Assembly: GCA_016296505.1 (NCBI GenBank)
Contig: JAEDJD010000010.1
Coordinates: 1 to 64,000 of the forward strand
Direction: 5' to 3'
Source: Oscillospiraceae bacterium
GTDB lineage: Bacteria; Bacillota; Clostridia; Oscillospirales; Ruminococcaceae
DNA length: 64,000 bases
Made by a program: the position numbers and the translations under genes. Shown here piece after piece: positions 31,124-40,800 of the stretch. Within the stretch, counting starts at the first letter, position 1, and the number at the start of each line of letters is the position of its first letter. Below the pieces are notes generated by a model that made no database searches, was not told the DNA's origin, and saw only the letters and a list, made by a program, of their open reading frames with translations.

Positions 31124-31576
31124 ATGAAAATTATAATAGAACCCCCTCGGTCAGATGAAGAAGATGATGTCATTATTGTCAGATGCGCTTCACCGGATCA
31201 AAGGCTGATCTCCATGCTGCTTGCATTCCAGAATGCCAATACAGAGCTTACGGGTTATCTGAACGACAAAATTGTACCTCTGAACTATCATGATATCTAT
31301 TATTTTGAGGCAAACGAAAACCGTGTTTTTGCATATTACAGCTCAGATGTTTACGAAATCAAGCATAAGCTTTATGAACTGGAAGCGCGCTTTGTACCGT
31401 TTGATTTCATTCGATGTTCCAAATCCATGATCGTAAATATGGAAAAGATAGAATATCTTTCACCGCTTTTCAGCGGCAAGATGGAAGCGCATTTAAAAAA
31501 CGGTGAAAGCATCGTCATCTCACGGCAATATGTACATCAAATAAAAGCCAAGCTTGGGATCGGGGAAGTAGAATAA
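31124..31576 (+). CDS. LytTR-type DNA-binding regulator
   Basis: Start ATG at 31124 follows ACGGAGG; an upstream in-frame ATG at 31088 lacks an SD. The 150-aa protein has a LytTR domain in its C-terminal ~100 residues: IVPLNYHDIYYFEANENRVFAY, KLYELEARFVPFDFIRCSKSMIVN, EYLSPLFSGKMEAHLKNGESIVISRQY. There is no receiver domain; this short form belongs to the LytTR systems in which a membrane protein encoded next door (here DUF3021-like) acts as inhibitor. The two genes overlap at TAATG. Confidence 0.9.
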   Translation: MKIIIEPPRSDEEDDVIIVRCASPDQRLISMLLAFQNANTELTGYLNDKIVPLNYHDIYYFEANENRVFAYYSSDVYEIKHKLYELEARFVPFDFIRCSKSMIVNMEKIEYLSPLFSGKMEAHLKNGESIVISRQYVHQIKAKLGIGEVE

Positions 31577-31998
31577 TGTTAAAGGAATTTTTATCTTCAT
31601 TATTGCATTATTTTGTAAACATTACAACCGCCGTTTTACTTGTCACAGCGATATATCTCACCATTTCCGGACAGCAGATGGACAGCGTGATATTATGGGA
31701 AATACTTCTGAGTGGATTCATCACCGCATTGCCATCTGCTTTGCTTGTGTGTCTGGATGTGAAAAGCGGCAGGATTCTATTGCTGCTATGGCTGGCACAT
31801 TTCCTGCTGATATTCTTTCTCACATTATGGATGGTAGATTTTTTCGGCTGGTACAAAATTACGGCATTGTCAGCGCTGCTGACCTTTTTGGGCGTTGTGT
31901 TCATATACCTCTTTACCTGCATTGTCCATTACATTGTAGATATGAAGCACGCCGCATTGATGAATCAGCAGCTGAAACGGCGTTACCATGAAAAATAA
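31576..31998 (+). CDS. DUF3021-like four-helix membrane protein
   Basis: The 140-aa protein has four membrane helices (ITTAVLLVTAIYLTIS; LLSGFITALPSALLVCL; ILLLLWLAHFLLIFFLTLWMV; TALSALLTFLGVVFIYLFTCIV) and a basic C-terminus. DUF3021 proteins accompany short LytTR regulators and probably hold them inactive at the membrane. One-base overlap with the LytTR gene; the large dockerin protein starts 20 bp after it, so all three may be one unit. Confidence 0.8.
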   Translation: MLKEFLSSLLHYFVNITTAVLLVTAIYLTISGQQMDSVILWEILLSGFITALPSALLVCLDVKSGRILLLLWLAHFLLIFFLTLWMVDFFGWYKITALSALLTFLGVVFIYLFTCIVHYIVDMKHAALMNQQLKRRYHEK

Positions 31999-32018
31999 AT
32001 ATGAATGGAGAGATTATC

Positions 32019-34664
32019 ATGAAACACAAACGATTCGCATTTTTGACATCAGTTGTAATGATTGCTTCCACGCTAACCATACTGCCTGTGCAGGCTGCCG
32101 ATTCGTCCGCATACGAATCGGTCATCGGTACGCTGCCCGACTGGACGCCGATGAGTTTTGTCGAAGCAATGGAGTTTTACAACGAATACGGAAAATCCCA
32201 TGTAGAAGACAATTTCATTTGTCTTGTCAAACCGATTCCGCTGAATCAGAAGGACATTTATCGAACATCTATTTCCGGCAGTATGACAATGGTAAATACG
32301 CCTGCCTGCACAAGTCCTGCACTTTTCGAGCTTGAAATCCCTGAAAAGCCGGACCCGAATGATGCTGAAGCACTGGAGTCATATGCAGCTTACTGCGAAA
32401 GTCTGGGCATTCCCTCCGATGATTACAGTTTTTTTGAAAAATATAAGGAAAGCGAAGTACAGTACGCCTTTGAAGTCCAGATGTTCCATGTGCTGGAAGG
32501 ACATGATCTGACAGTAGATTGGCTGATAGACTATGGCGATGGGTATAAGAAAATCATAGATGAGACATTTACCTTTGAAAATCCAAGCGGCTTTATTGAA
32601 CAGACCGACATCTATAGCTGGCTGCCGGACTGCCCTGCTGAGTATAATTGGCTTAAAAGCTACAGTCATCATAGCACCCTTGCTTCCTGTGCTGCCTGCG
32701 TTTATTACAACCCTCATACCCACAAACCATATATCGCATACTGCGCAGATGTAAACGGCAGTACAGGAGCTTCCCTGCAAATGGAACAAAAGGGCGATGG
32801 TGCGATTGAAAAAATGATGGAATCGAACTGTAACGAATTTGATTTGCGTGCATTGGTAGAGCCTGTGAGTGGAAGAACTTCTTCTTCCGTTATCGTATAT
32901 CAGCCCACTGCGGACGGACTGGTTGATGTGGAATGGTCGGTCGGCAGGAGCTGGTCTGACGAGGCACCTTTCGATATAACACTCGGAAGCTATCACATAA
33001 AGAATCATTGCACCGAGATTATTGACATCTCCAGCGGCAGTACAATTATGACTTTTATAGACGCAGATACAGGCGAGCTGATTGACGTTCCTGAGAATTC
33101 TTCGTTCTTGAAAAATACGATACAGAGCAGTTCCGATGAGCCTTGTCTCAGTGAACTTTTTCCTATTTCCTCCAATCCCTGCATCTTGGATTCAAACAGA
33201 GCCTATGATCCGAATTGTTCCTATTCTTTTGACATCAGGACGGAAGACGGCTACTATGACTTTCAAGGATTTGAAGTCACATCCGAAACCGAAAACCGTG
33301 TTGAAGTAACCTGCAAAATGAGCTGCAAAACGAATCCCGAGCCTGTTCTTCCGGATGGTGCAACAAGAATTACGCTGTATGATAAGGATACGGGCAAACT
33401 GATTCCGAATGAAACAGTCCAGCATCATCACTTCCACTTTGGCACGAATATCGGCATCAAGAATCCGAATGTGCCCGGCGGATGGTCGTACACAGGTCCG
33501 TTTTATTCTGTAGATTCCAATCCCATGCTTCTTGAAACCGATCAGTTGGCACATTTTTACAAATATGCTGATCTGTTTGAATTCACCACCGAAGATAAAC
33601 CGGAGGTAATCTATTACAGCAACGACTCTATGGATCTGATATTCCGAATCAAGATTGAGGTCTCCGGCAACATCAATGGCGACAGTGAATTCAGTATTTC
33701 TGACGCAGTCTTATTACAAAAATGGCTGTTCGGAGTACCAGAGGTCGAAATTTATAACTGGGCAGATGGCGACTTGAATCTCAATAATCAACTGGACGCA
33801 GGTGATCTCAGCCTCATGAAGCGCAAGCTGATTGAAAAAAATACGCCCTCTTATGTAGAGCCTGATCATCGTCTGACAAACTCGTCACCACTCTTTGTGA
33901 TGGTCGATAACCTGAAATTATATTCGGGACCCGATGAAAGCTATCCTGTCATCAATTCTATTCCTGGGGGAACACGTATTTATGAAATAGGTTATCAGGA
34001 TAATAATGATAACTGGAGTTTCACTGAATATGACGGGCAGTATGGCTGGATCCCAATCGTTATCGATGATAAAATGACGGTCTTTTATGAGGCGTATGCC
34101 AGCAAACCTGTAATCTACCTTTATCCCGAACAGGAGATGGATGTCCGTGTGGATCTGGAACTGACCGAATCCGAACTCTCCACAACCTATCCGAAATACA
34201 ATAATGGCTGGGATGTGATCGCATATCCGGATGGTACGCTTCTGAACAAGGCGGACTGTACCCATCACAAATATCTTTTCTGGGATAGCAAAAACTGCCG
34301 CACAAGATTTGATTTCTCCGAGGGATTCTGTGTTGCAGGCAGCGATACAGAGCGTTTTCTCAAGGAAAAACTCACGTATATGGGACTGACCGAGAACGAA
34401 ATGAATGAATTCATCGTCTACTGGCTGCCGATTATGGAGCATAATGCGTATAACCTGATTACATTCCAAGGCGACGCCTATACAAATTCTGCAAAGCTGA
34501 ACATCACGCCCACTCCTGACAGCCTCCTTCGTATCTTCATGGCATATGTTCCGCTTGAAAACGCCGTGGACATTACGCCTCAGAAGCTTGAAAGCTTTGA
34601 ACGAAAGGGCTTTACAGTTGTTGAATGGGGCGGAACAGAAATCAAACACAATCCCAATTCATAA
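32019..34664 (+). CDS. Large secreted dockerin protein with SH3-like and KPVIYLYPE domains
   Basis: Start at the ATG at 32019 (GGAGAG upstream) gives 881 aa with a signal peptide (MKHKRFAFLTSVVMIAST ... VQAADS). Residues ~30-545 are of unknown fold. A type I dockerin lies at ~550-607 with two Ca-binding loops (GNINGDSEFSISDAVLLQKW; DGDLNLNNQLDAGDLSLMKR). An SH3b-like domain follows at ~626-690 (VDNLKLYSGPDESYPVI; YGWIPI). The C-terminal ~185 residues form a domain starting KPVIYLYPEQEMDVRV with YLFWDSKN and FIVYWLPIMEHNAY, a recurring but uncharacterised extracellular module in Firmicutes. The dockerin anchors it to a cohesin scaffold. No glycosidase domain was recognised, so the role (protease, inhibitor, adhesin) is open. 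Confidence 0.85.
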   Translation: MKHKRFAFLTSVVMIASTLTILPVQAADSSAYESVIGTLPDWTPMSFVEAMEFYNEYGKSHVEDNFICLVKPIPLNQKDIYRTSISGSMTMVNTPACTSPALFELEIPEKPDPNDAEALESYAAYCESLGIPSDDYSFFEKYKESEVQYAFEVQMFHVLEGHDLTVDWLIDYGDGYKKIIDETFTFENPSGFIEQTDIYSWLPDCPAEYNWLKSYSHHSTLASCAACVYYNPHTHKPYIAYCADVNGSTGASLQMEQKGDGAIEKMMESNCNEFDLRALVEPVSGRTSSSVIVYQPTADGLVDVEWSVGRSWSDEAPFDITLGSYHIKNHCTEIIDISSGSTIMTFIDADTGELIDVPENSSFLKNTIQSSSDEPCLSELFPISSNPCILDSNRAYDPNCSYSFDIRTEDGYYDFQGFEVTSETENRVEVTCKMSCKTNPEPVLPDGATRITLYDKDTGKLIPNETVQHHHFHFGTNIGIKNPNVPGGWSYTGPFYSVDSNPMLLETDQLAHFYKYADLFEFTTEDKPEVIYYSNDSMDLIFRIKIEVSGNINGDSEFSISDAVLLQKWLFGVPEVEIYNWADGDLNLNNQLDAGDLSLMKRKLIEKNTPSYVEPDHRLTNSSPLFVMVDNLKLYSGPDESYPVINSIPGGTRIYEIGYQDNNDNWSFTEYDGQYGWIPIVIDDKMTVFYEAYASKPVIYLYPEQEMDVRVDLELTESELSTTYPKYNNGWDVIAYPDGTLLNKADCTHHKYLFWDSKNCRTRFDFSEGFCVAGSDTERFLKEKLTYMGLTENEMNEFIVYWLPIMEHNAYNLITFQGDAYTNSAKLNITPTPDSLLRIFMAYVPLENAVDITPQKLESFERKGFTVVEWGGTEIKHNPNS

Positions 34665-34679
34665 CATAATCAGCGAACA

Positions 34680-34711
34680 GTCGTCCGGCTTTCATACCGG
34701 ACGACTTTTCA
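34680..34711 (+). terminator. Terminator of the dockerin gene
   Basis: Perfect GTCGTCCGG / CCGGACGAC stem, 8-nt loop, then TTTTCATATTT. Confidence 0.85.
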
Positions 34712-34750
34712 TATTTACCGTAGTATCGTAATGTTTTTCGATCTCGCCCA

Positions 34751-34779
34751 TTGCAATTCCGTCGATATTGTGCTATAAT
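34751..34779 (+). promoter_or_regulatory. Sigma-A promoter of the ACT-PFL operon
   Basis: TTGCAA, 17-bp spacer, TATAAT; start codon 56 bp downstream. Confidence 0.8.
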
Positions 34780-34834
34780 AATGATATCATCGGTGAAATA
34801 TCGAAATCGCCATTGTTAGAAGGAGGCTTTCCGT

Positions 34835-35104
34835 ATGAAAGCAGTTATCACAGTCATTGGTCATGATACCGTTGGCATTCTGTATAAGGTCAGCGGCATC
34901 TGCGCAGAGCGAAACGCAAATGTCATCGAAGTCACACAGAGCGTACTTCAGGATTTATTTGCTATGTTCATGCTCGTCGATATCCGCAGCATCAGCTGTG
35001 AATTCTCAGAGCTGTCCGAAGCGCTTACAGACCTCGGCAAAGAACTGGGACTTTCCATCCATGTCATGCACGAGGATATTTTCAATTCCATGCACCGCAT
35101 CTGA
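34835..35104 (+). CDS. ACT-domain protein (UPF0237)
   Basis: The 89-aa protein is a single ACT domain: KAVITVIGHDTVGILYKVSG, NANVIEVTQSVLQDLFAMFM, and the final strand LSIHVMHEDIF. ACT domains bind small ligands, often amino acids. UPF0237 genes sit almost always directly before a PFL/UPF0210 gene, as here (14 bp), and probably sense or control its activity. Strong SD (AGAAGGAGG). Confidence 0.9.
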   Translation: MKAVITVIGHDTVGILYKVSGICAERNANVIEVTQSVLQDLFAMFMLVDIRSISCEFSELSEALTDLGKELGLSIHVMHEDIFNSMHRI

Positions 35105-35118
35105 TTTAGGAGGACACT

Positions 35119-36477
35119 ATGCTCAATACCTCTGATATACTCGAAACAATCCGCATGATTCAGGACGAATGCCTCGATATCCGCACGATCACTATGGGCA
35201 TTTCGCTGTTGGATTGCTGTGCGGAGGATATGAATATCGTCTGCGATCGCGTCTATGAAAAAATCACACGCAAGGCGGAAAAACTGGTCGCGACCGGTCA
35301 ACAGATCGAAACGGAATACGGTATCCCGATTATCAATAAGCGTATTTCGATCACGCCTGCCGCAATGCTTGTTTCTGCAACACGAGGCGGTGATCCGGTA
35401 CTGCTCGCGCGTACTCTACAGCGTGCCGCCGAAACAACCGGCGTCAATTTCATCGGCGGATTCTCCGCGCTTGTACAGAAAGGATTTTCTGCCGGCGACG
35501 ACGCTCTGATCCGTGCCATTCCACAGGCGCTTGCCGAAACTTCAAATCTTTGCGCGTCGGTAAACGTCGGTTCAACGAAAGCCGGCATCAATATGGACGC
35601 AGTACGCCTCATGGGCGAGATCATCCGTGAATCCGCAGAGCTGACTGCCGATCATCAGTGCTTCGGACCTGCAAAGCTGGTCGTACTCTGCAATGCGCCG
35701 GAGGATAACCCGTTCATGGCAGGCGCGTTCCACGGCGTCGGTGAACCGGATTGCGAGATCCATGTCGGCGTTTCCGGACCGGGCGTTGTCCGCGCCGCAA
35801 TCGAAAAATATCCCGACGCTACGATCGACGAACTTGCCAATATCATCAAACGTACAGCGTTCAAAATCACACGTATGGGACAACTTGTAGGCACACGCGC
35901 TTCTAAAATGCTCGATGTTCCGTTTGGAATTGTCGATCTTTCTCTTGCGCCAACACCCGCTGTCGGGGACAGTGTTGCACATATTCTGGAGGGCATGGGG
36001 CTTTCCATCTGCGGTATGCACGGCACGACCGCGGCGCTTGCATTGCTCAACGACGCTGTGAAAAAGGGCGGCGTCATGGCGTCATCCAGCGTCGGCGGAC
36101 TTTCTGGCGCATTCATCCCCGTATCAGAAGACGCCGGTATGATCGACGCAGCAAATTCAGGCGTCTTGTCAATTGAAAAGCTCGAAGCAATGACAGCGGT
36201 ATGCTCGGTGGGTCTGGATATGATCGTCATTCCGGGCGATACGCCTGCCTCGACAATTTCTGCGATCATTGCAGATGAAGCGGCAATCGGCATGGTCAAC
36301 AGCAAGACCACCGCTGTCCGCGTGATTCCTGCCATCGGCAAAAAGGAAGGCGAGGAATTGGACTTCGGAGGCTTATTCGGCGTCGGACCCGTCATGCCGG
36401 TGCGGCGTGAGAGCGCAGAAAAATTCATTGCACGCGGCGGCAGAATTCCTGCGCCGATGCAGAGCTTGAAAAATTAA
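35119..36477 (+). CDS. PFL family protein (UPF0210 / DUF711)
   Basis: The 452-aa protein covers the whole UPF0210 family: ISLLDCCAEDMNIVCDRVYEKI, ARGxG-like TRGGDPVLLARTLQRAAE, FAPAKLVVLCN-type FGPAKLVVLCNAPEDNPFMAG, FHGVGEPDCEIHVGVSGPGVV, and GGLSGAFIPVSEDAGMI. The fold is distantly related to pyruvate formate-lyase, but no glycyl-radical motif or demonstrated reaction is known. Conserved with the ACT protein in many anaerobes. SD AGGAGG. Confidence 0.9.
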   Translation: MLNTSDILETIRMIQDECLDIRTITMGISLLDCCAEDMNIVCDRVYEKITRKAEKLVATGQQIETEYGIPIINKRISITPAAMLVSATRGGDPVLLARTLQRAAETTGVNFIGGFSALVQKGFSAGDDALIRAIPQALAETSNLCASVNVGSTKAGINMDAVRLMGEIIRESAELTADHQCFGPAKLVVLCNAPEDNPFMAGAFHGVGEPDCEIHVGVSGPGVVRAAIEKYPDATIDELANIIKRTAFKITRMGQLVGTRASKMLDVPFGIVDLSLAPTPAVGDSVAHILEGMGLSICGMHGTTAALALLNDAVKKGGVMASSSVGGLSGAFIPVSEDAGMIDAANSGVLSIEKLEAMTAVCSVGLDMIVIPGDTPASTISAIIADEAAIGMVNSKTTAVRVIPAIGKKEGEELDFGGLFGVGPVMPVRRESAEKFIARGGRIPAPMQSLKN

Positions 36478-36555
36478 ATTTCAGATAATTCGTATCTTTC
36501 AATGGAGATCCGATATGTACCCTGCTGCATATCGGTTCTGCGTTTTACAGGAAGT

Positions 36556-37770
36556 ATGAAACACATGATCAAACAAATCCTAAGAATCCTGATTGCCCTA
36601 TTGCCGGCATTCGGGATGGCAATTCTATGCAGCTGCGATCTCGGCGAGGAGATTCAGCCGTTTGCGGACGATACTCGCGTCATCGAATATCCCGAAGGCG
36701 TTCTGACAACGACCACCGAAACCACGGTCACGACCACAACTACCAATGTCTATACGCCGCCCGATGATCCTAAGCTTGTAAAGCTGCTCGATTCGCTCAG
36801 TCTGGAGAGAAAGGCAGCGCAGCTGATTCTGGTTGGCTGCTCAGACGCCTCAGTTGGAAACGCTGTCTGCGAAAAAGGCGCTGGCGGATTATGCTTATTC
36901 GCGCAGCCGTTTGCAAATCAATCCGACGAAGCAGTCCGGACGATGACAGCTGGTTTTCAGGAAGCAGCAGAAATTCCGGTTCTGCTTTCCGTAGATGAGG
37001 AAGGCGGTTCGGTCTGCCGCGTCAGTCTGAATCCCAATCTACGCCACACCAATTTTTGGAGTCCGCGTTTTCTGTTTGAGCAGGGCGGCTGGGAGCTGAT
37101 TCGCAGCGATACAGAGGAAAAGGCAAATTTCCTGCTCGACCTTGGCTTAAACGTCAATCTTGCACCGGTATGCGATGTGCCGTTTCAAGCATGGGATTTC
37201 ATATATCCGCGCTGTTTCAGCACTGACGCAGCGGAGACTGCCGAATACATCGAAACCGTTGTCGGCATTATGAAAGCGCAGGGACTTGGCTGCTCGCTCA
37301 AGCATTTCCCAGGATACGGCGGCAGTGCCGACACGCATCTGAATATGGCATATGACGAACGGACATACGAAGAATTTGCTGAACGCGATTTGCTTCCATT
37401 TCAAGCGGGCATTGAAGCCGGAGCCGATTCGGTCATGGTCACACATAATATCATCGAATGCATGGACAGTGAACGACCTGCCTCGCTTTCACCCGAGGTA
37501 CACCGTATTCTGCGCGAGGAACTTGGATTTCGCGGCGTTATTATAACAGATGATCTTGGAATGAACGCAATTACGCAGTTTACAAACGGGGAAAACCCAG
37601 CGGTCGCAGCCATACTTGCAGGCAATGATCTGTTGTGCTATGCCGATTTTGACAATTCTGTTGCTGCAATCACCGAAGCCGTGCGCAACGGTACCATCGA
37701 AGAAGAACAATTAAACGCTTCGATCCTTCGCGTTTTATATTGGAAGCAGGAAATGGGTCTGCTGGATTGA
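36556..37770 (+). CDS. GH3-family beta-N-acetylhexosaminidase-like lipoprotein
   Basis: I place the start at the ATG at 36556 (AGGAAGT before it), giving 404 aa with a lipoprotein signal ending ILCSC. A Thr-rich linker (TTTTETTVTTTTT) leads into a GH3 domain. KHFPGYGG at about 248-255 with following D-T-H is the NagZ-type substrate loop and acid/base dyad, and GVIITDDLGM near 328-337 carries the nucleophilic Asp. NagZ enzymes remove GlcNAc from muropeptides or glycans; as a lipoprotein it would act outside the membrane in wall turnover. SVDEEGGSV is the usual RxDxEGGxV motif with the first Arg replaced by Ser. Confidence 0.88.
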   Translation: MKHMIKQILRILIALLPAFGMAILCSCDLGEEIQPFADDTRVIEYPEGVLTTTTETTVTTTTTNVYTPPDDPKLVKLLDSLSLERKAAQLILVGCSDASVGNAVCEKGAGGLCLFAQPFANQSDEAVRTMTAGFQEAAEIPVLLSVDEEGGSVCRVSLNPNLRHTNFWSPRFLFEQGGWELIRSDTEEKANFLLDLGLNVNLAPVCDVPFQAWDFIYPRCFSTDAAETAEYIETVVGIMKAQGLGCSLKHFPGYGGSADTHLNMAYDERTYEEFAERDLLPFQAGIEAGADSVMVTHNIIECMDSERPASLSPEVHRILREELGFRGVIITDDLGMNAITQFTNGENPAVAAILAGNDLLCYADFDNSVAAITEAVRNGTIEEEQLNASILRVLYWKQEMGLLD

Positions 37771-37797
37771 TTCCGAAACGCTTCGCAAAACAAAAAA

Positions 37798-37833
37798 ACA
37801 CAGCATCGCACCAAAAGCGATACTGTGTTTTTT
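37798..37833 (+). terminator. Terminator of the GH3 gene
   Basis: ACACAGCATCGC / GCGATACTGTGT stem with one mismatch, loop ACCAAAA, then TTTTTTG. A-runs on the other side allow bidirectional use with rpsU. Confidence 0.85.
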
Positions 37834-37959
37834 GTTTCGTCAGATTCCCGTATGTGATATAAATACAGGGCAACGGAATTCTCGCGCCCGCGTAAAGCAC
37901 AATATGCAGTACCGTAATACCACAGTGCAAAGCGGCACGGCGAACGACTCCCGACGAGA

Positions 37960-38133
37960 TTAGAACTTGCGCTTACGAGCTGCTTCAGACTTCTTCTTAC
38001 GCTTTACGGAAGGCTTCTCATAATGCTCGCGCTTGCGAACCTCAGCGATCACGCCGTCTTTTGCGCAGGAACGCTTGAAACGCTTGAGAGCAGTATCCAA
38101 GGACTCGTTCTTACCAACGCGTACTTCTGCCAC
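37960..38133 (-). CDS. rpsU: 30S ribosomal protein S21
   Basis: Start taken at the GTG at 38133, the position of the family's first residue, with GGGAGGG upstream; a longer frame from 38157 adds eight unrelated residues. The 57-aa protein is a normal bS21: AEVRVGKNESLDTALKRFKR, the CAKDGVIAEVRKREHYEKP core and the basic tail KRKKKSEAARKRKF. It helps the 30S subunit pair with the mRNA SD region. Own promoter at 38230-38258. Confidence 0.95.
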   Translation of the reverse strand: MAEVRVGKNESLDTALKRFKRSCAKDGVIAEVRKREHYEKPSVKRKKKSEAARKRKF

Positions 38134-38229
38134 GAATTTTTCCCTCCCTTTGTCCAACGACAGAGGCTATCTATAAAGAGGCATCTATTATTTTGATGCT
38201 CCTTATAAGCAATATTTGAATACAAGTAT

Positions 38230-38258
38230 ATTGTACCACAATTTATACGATTTGTCAA
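38230..38258 (-). promoter_or_regulatory. Sigma-A promoter of rpsU
   Basis: TTGACA, 17-bp spacer, TACAAT, leaving a 5' leader of roughly 90 nt before the GTG start. Confidence 0.82.
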
Positions 38259-38297
38259 GCAGATTTCTCTTGAGAAACCGATTCTGCCCACAATTCG

Positions 38298-40703
38298 TTA
38301 ATTTGCAACAAAATTCACCAGCTTATTTTGTACATAAATCTGCTTGCGAATTGTTTTACCGGCAAGAGCCGCCTGCATATTCTCGTCCTTGAGCGCCAAT
38401 TCGACAACGGTTGCTTCATCTGCGCCCTGCGGAATCATCAGCTTCGCCTTGATTTTTCCGCAGACCTGCGCAACGATCTCAACCTCTGCTTCGACGCAGC
38501 GTGCGGGATCATATTCCACCCAAGCCTGCTCATTGAGAATACCGAATCCGAGTGTGGAGAAAATTTCCTCCGTTACGTGCGGAGCAAACGGATTGAGCAG
38601 AATCAGCAGTGTACGGAACTCGCCTTTTGTGATGCTGCCGGCAGCGTAAATCTGATTTACGAGCGTCATCATTGCAGCGATCGCGGTATTGAACTTGAGG
38701 TTCTCGATATCCTCGGAGACCTTGCGGATGGTCTTATGCATCGGCGTCATGAGCTGATCGGTATAGCCATCGCCCTCGGTGACAATATCCTGCAATGCCC
38801 AGATACGGTCAAGGAATCGCTTACAGCCTTTCACGCTGTCCTCGCTCCAAGGTGCAGCCTTCTCATAGTCGCCCATAAAGAGCACATACAGACGCAGCAC
38901 ATCCGCGCCGTACTGATCGACAACGTCATTGGGATCAATGACATTGCCCTTGGACTTGGACATCTTATCGCCATCCGGACCGAGGATCAAGCCCTGTGCG
39001 GTACGCTTGGCATACGGTTCTTCGGTCGGCACTGCGCCGATATCATAGAGGAACTTATGCCAGAAGCGCGAATAGATCATATGTCTGGTTACGTGCTCCA
39101 TGCCGCCATTATACCAATCGACCGGCATCCAGTATTTCAGCGCGTCCATATCCGCAAGTGCGCCGTCATTTTGCGGATCGCAGTAGCGCAGATAGTACCA
39201 TGAAGAACCAGCCCACTGCGGCATGGTATCGGTTTCACGCTTTGCCGCGCCGCCGCACTGCGGACAGTTACAGTTCACAAAGGAATCAAGCTTTGCCAGC
39301 GGCGATTCGCCGTCGGTACCCGGTTCAAAATTCTCAACCGGCGGCAATCTCAGCGGAAGCTCCTCATAGGGTACGCCGACAATGCCGCACTTCGGGCAAT
39401 GGATCAGCGGAATCGGCTCGCCCCAGTATCTCTGACGATTGAACGCCCAGTCTTTCATCTTATACTGCACGCCAGCCTCGCCGCAGCCCTTGGCTTCGAG
39501 GACGGTCAACACCTTAGCGATTGCATCTTTCTTATTGGTGATACCGTTGAGCGCGTCGGAATTGACCATTTCACCGTCACCGGTATAGGCTTCCTTTTCG
39601 ATATCGCCGCCCTTGATGACCTCGATGATATCAATGCCGAATTTCTTTGCAAAATCGTAGTCGCGGGTATCATGTGCCGGAACCGCCATAATCGCGCCGG
39701 TACCATAGCCCATCATGACATAATCGGAAATATAAATCGGAATTTCCTTGCCGGTCAGCGGATTCACAGCGGTCAGACCCTCGATCTTCACGCCGGTCTT
39801 TTCCTTGACAAGCTGTGTACGCTCGAACTCGGTTTTCTTTGCACATTCAGTCTTATAGGCGTCAAGCGCGTCAATATTGGTGATCGCGCTGCGATACTTC
39901 TGGATCATGGGATGCTCTGGTGCCATGACCATAAAGGTCACGCCATAGAGCGTATCGGGGCGCGTCGTATAGATACGGAGCTGTTCATCCTGCTCTTTGA
40001 TTTTGAAATTCACGAACGCACCGGTTGATTTACCAATCCAGTTTTCCTGCTGCAGTCTGATATTCGGCAAATAGTTGACGGTCTCCAGACCTTCGAGGAG
40101 TTTATCTGCGTACTGCGTAATACGGAGGTACCAGACCTCTTTATTTTTCTGCACGATATCGCTGTGGCAGATATCGCACTTACCGCCCTGTGAATCCTCA
40201 TTGGAGAGAACGACCTTACAGGACGGGCAGTAATTGACGAGCGTAGTATCGCGAAATACGAGACCATGATCGAACATTTTGCGGAAAATCCACTGCGTCC
40301 ACTTATAGTAGCCCTCCTCGGTGGTATCCACAACGCGCGACCAGTCAAAGGAGAAGCCGACGCGCTTGAGCTGTCCGGTGAACTTTGTGATATTCGCGTC
40401 GGTCACCTGACGCGGATGGACGCCGGTTTTGATTGCGGTATTCTCAGTCGGCAAACCGTAGGCGTCAAAGCCGATCGGAAACAGGACGTTATAGCCCTGA
40501 AGCCGACGCTTTCTGCTGACAACCTCCAGACCGGAATACGCCTTGATATGACCAACGTGCATACCGTGACCGGACGGATACGGGAACTCAACAAGCGCAT
40601 AGAACTTTGGCTTTTTCGAGCCATTTTCAGCGCGGAAAGTATGGTGCGCATCCCAGTAGTCCTGCCACTTTTTTTCGACTGCGGAAAAATTATATTCCTG
40701 CAT
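38298..40703 (-). CDS. leuS: Leucyl-tRNA synthetase
   Basis: About 801 aa from the ATG at 40703; a TTG two codons earlier is also possible. Class I features: HIGH-type motif in YPSGHGMHVGHIKAYSG, the editing (CP1) domain with TTRPDTLYGVTFMVMAPEHP, zinc-like Cys pairs (CPSC ... CDIC; CPKCG; CPQCG), and KMSKSKGN near residue 577. It charges tRNA-Leu. The C-terminal domain ends EVEIVAQVCGKIKAKL ... YVQNKLVNFV. The 90-bp leader to rsfS is too short for a T-box, so control differs from many Firmicutes leuS genes. Confidence 0.96.
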   Translation of the reverse strand: MQEYNFSAVEKKWQDYWDAHHTFRAENGSKKPKFYALVEFPYPSGHGMHVGHIKAYSGLEVVSRKRRLQGYNVLFPIGFDAYGLPTENTAIKTGVHPRQVTDANITKFTGQLKRVGFSFDWSRVVDTTEEGYYKWTQWIFRKMFDHGLVFRDTTLVNYCPSCKVVLSNEDSQGGKCDICHSDIVQKNKEVWYLRITQYADKLLEGLETVNYLPNIRLQQENWIGKSTGAFVNFKIKEQDEQLRIYTTRPDTLYGVTFMVMAPEHPMIQKYRSAITNIDALDAYKTECAKKTEFERTQLVKEKTGVKIEGLTAVNPLTGKEIPIYISDYVMMGYGTGAIMAVPAHDTRDYDFAKKFGIDIIEVIKGGDIEKEAYTGDGEMVNSDALNGITNKKDAIAKVLTVLEAKGCGEAGVQYKMKDWAFNRQRYWGEPIPLIHCPKCGIVGVPYEELPLRLPPVENFEPGTDGESPLAKLDSFVNCNCPQCGGAAKRETDTMPQWAGSSWYYLRYCDPQNDGALADMDALKYWMPVDWYNGGMEHVTRHMIYSRFWHKFLYDIGAVPTEEPYAKRTAQGLILGPDGDKMSKSKGNVIDPNDVVDQYGADVLRLYVLFMGDYEKAAPWSEDSVKGCKRFLDRIWALQDIVTEGDGYTDQLMTPMHKTIRKVSEDIENLKFNTAIAAMMTLVNQIYAAGSITKGEFRTLLILLNPFAPHVTEEIFSTLGFGILNEQAWVEYDPARCVEAEVEIVAQVCGKIKAKLMIPQGADEATVVELALKDENMQAALAGKTIRKQIYVQNKLVNFVAN

Positions 40704-40800
40704 ATTCAAAAAGCCTCACTTTCATTTTATAAAGCCAATGACCGCAATACTGCAAACGCTAGATATATGCGATACTGCCCTTATGATACAGTTTTAGCAA

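Noticed and set aside
40704..40800. T-box riboswitch upstream of leuS
   Set aside because: The gap to rsfS is under 100 bp and lacks a T-box sequence and antiterminator pair.
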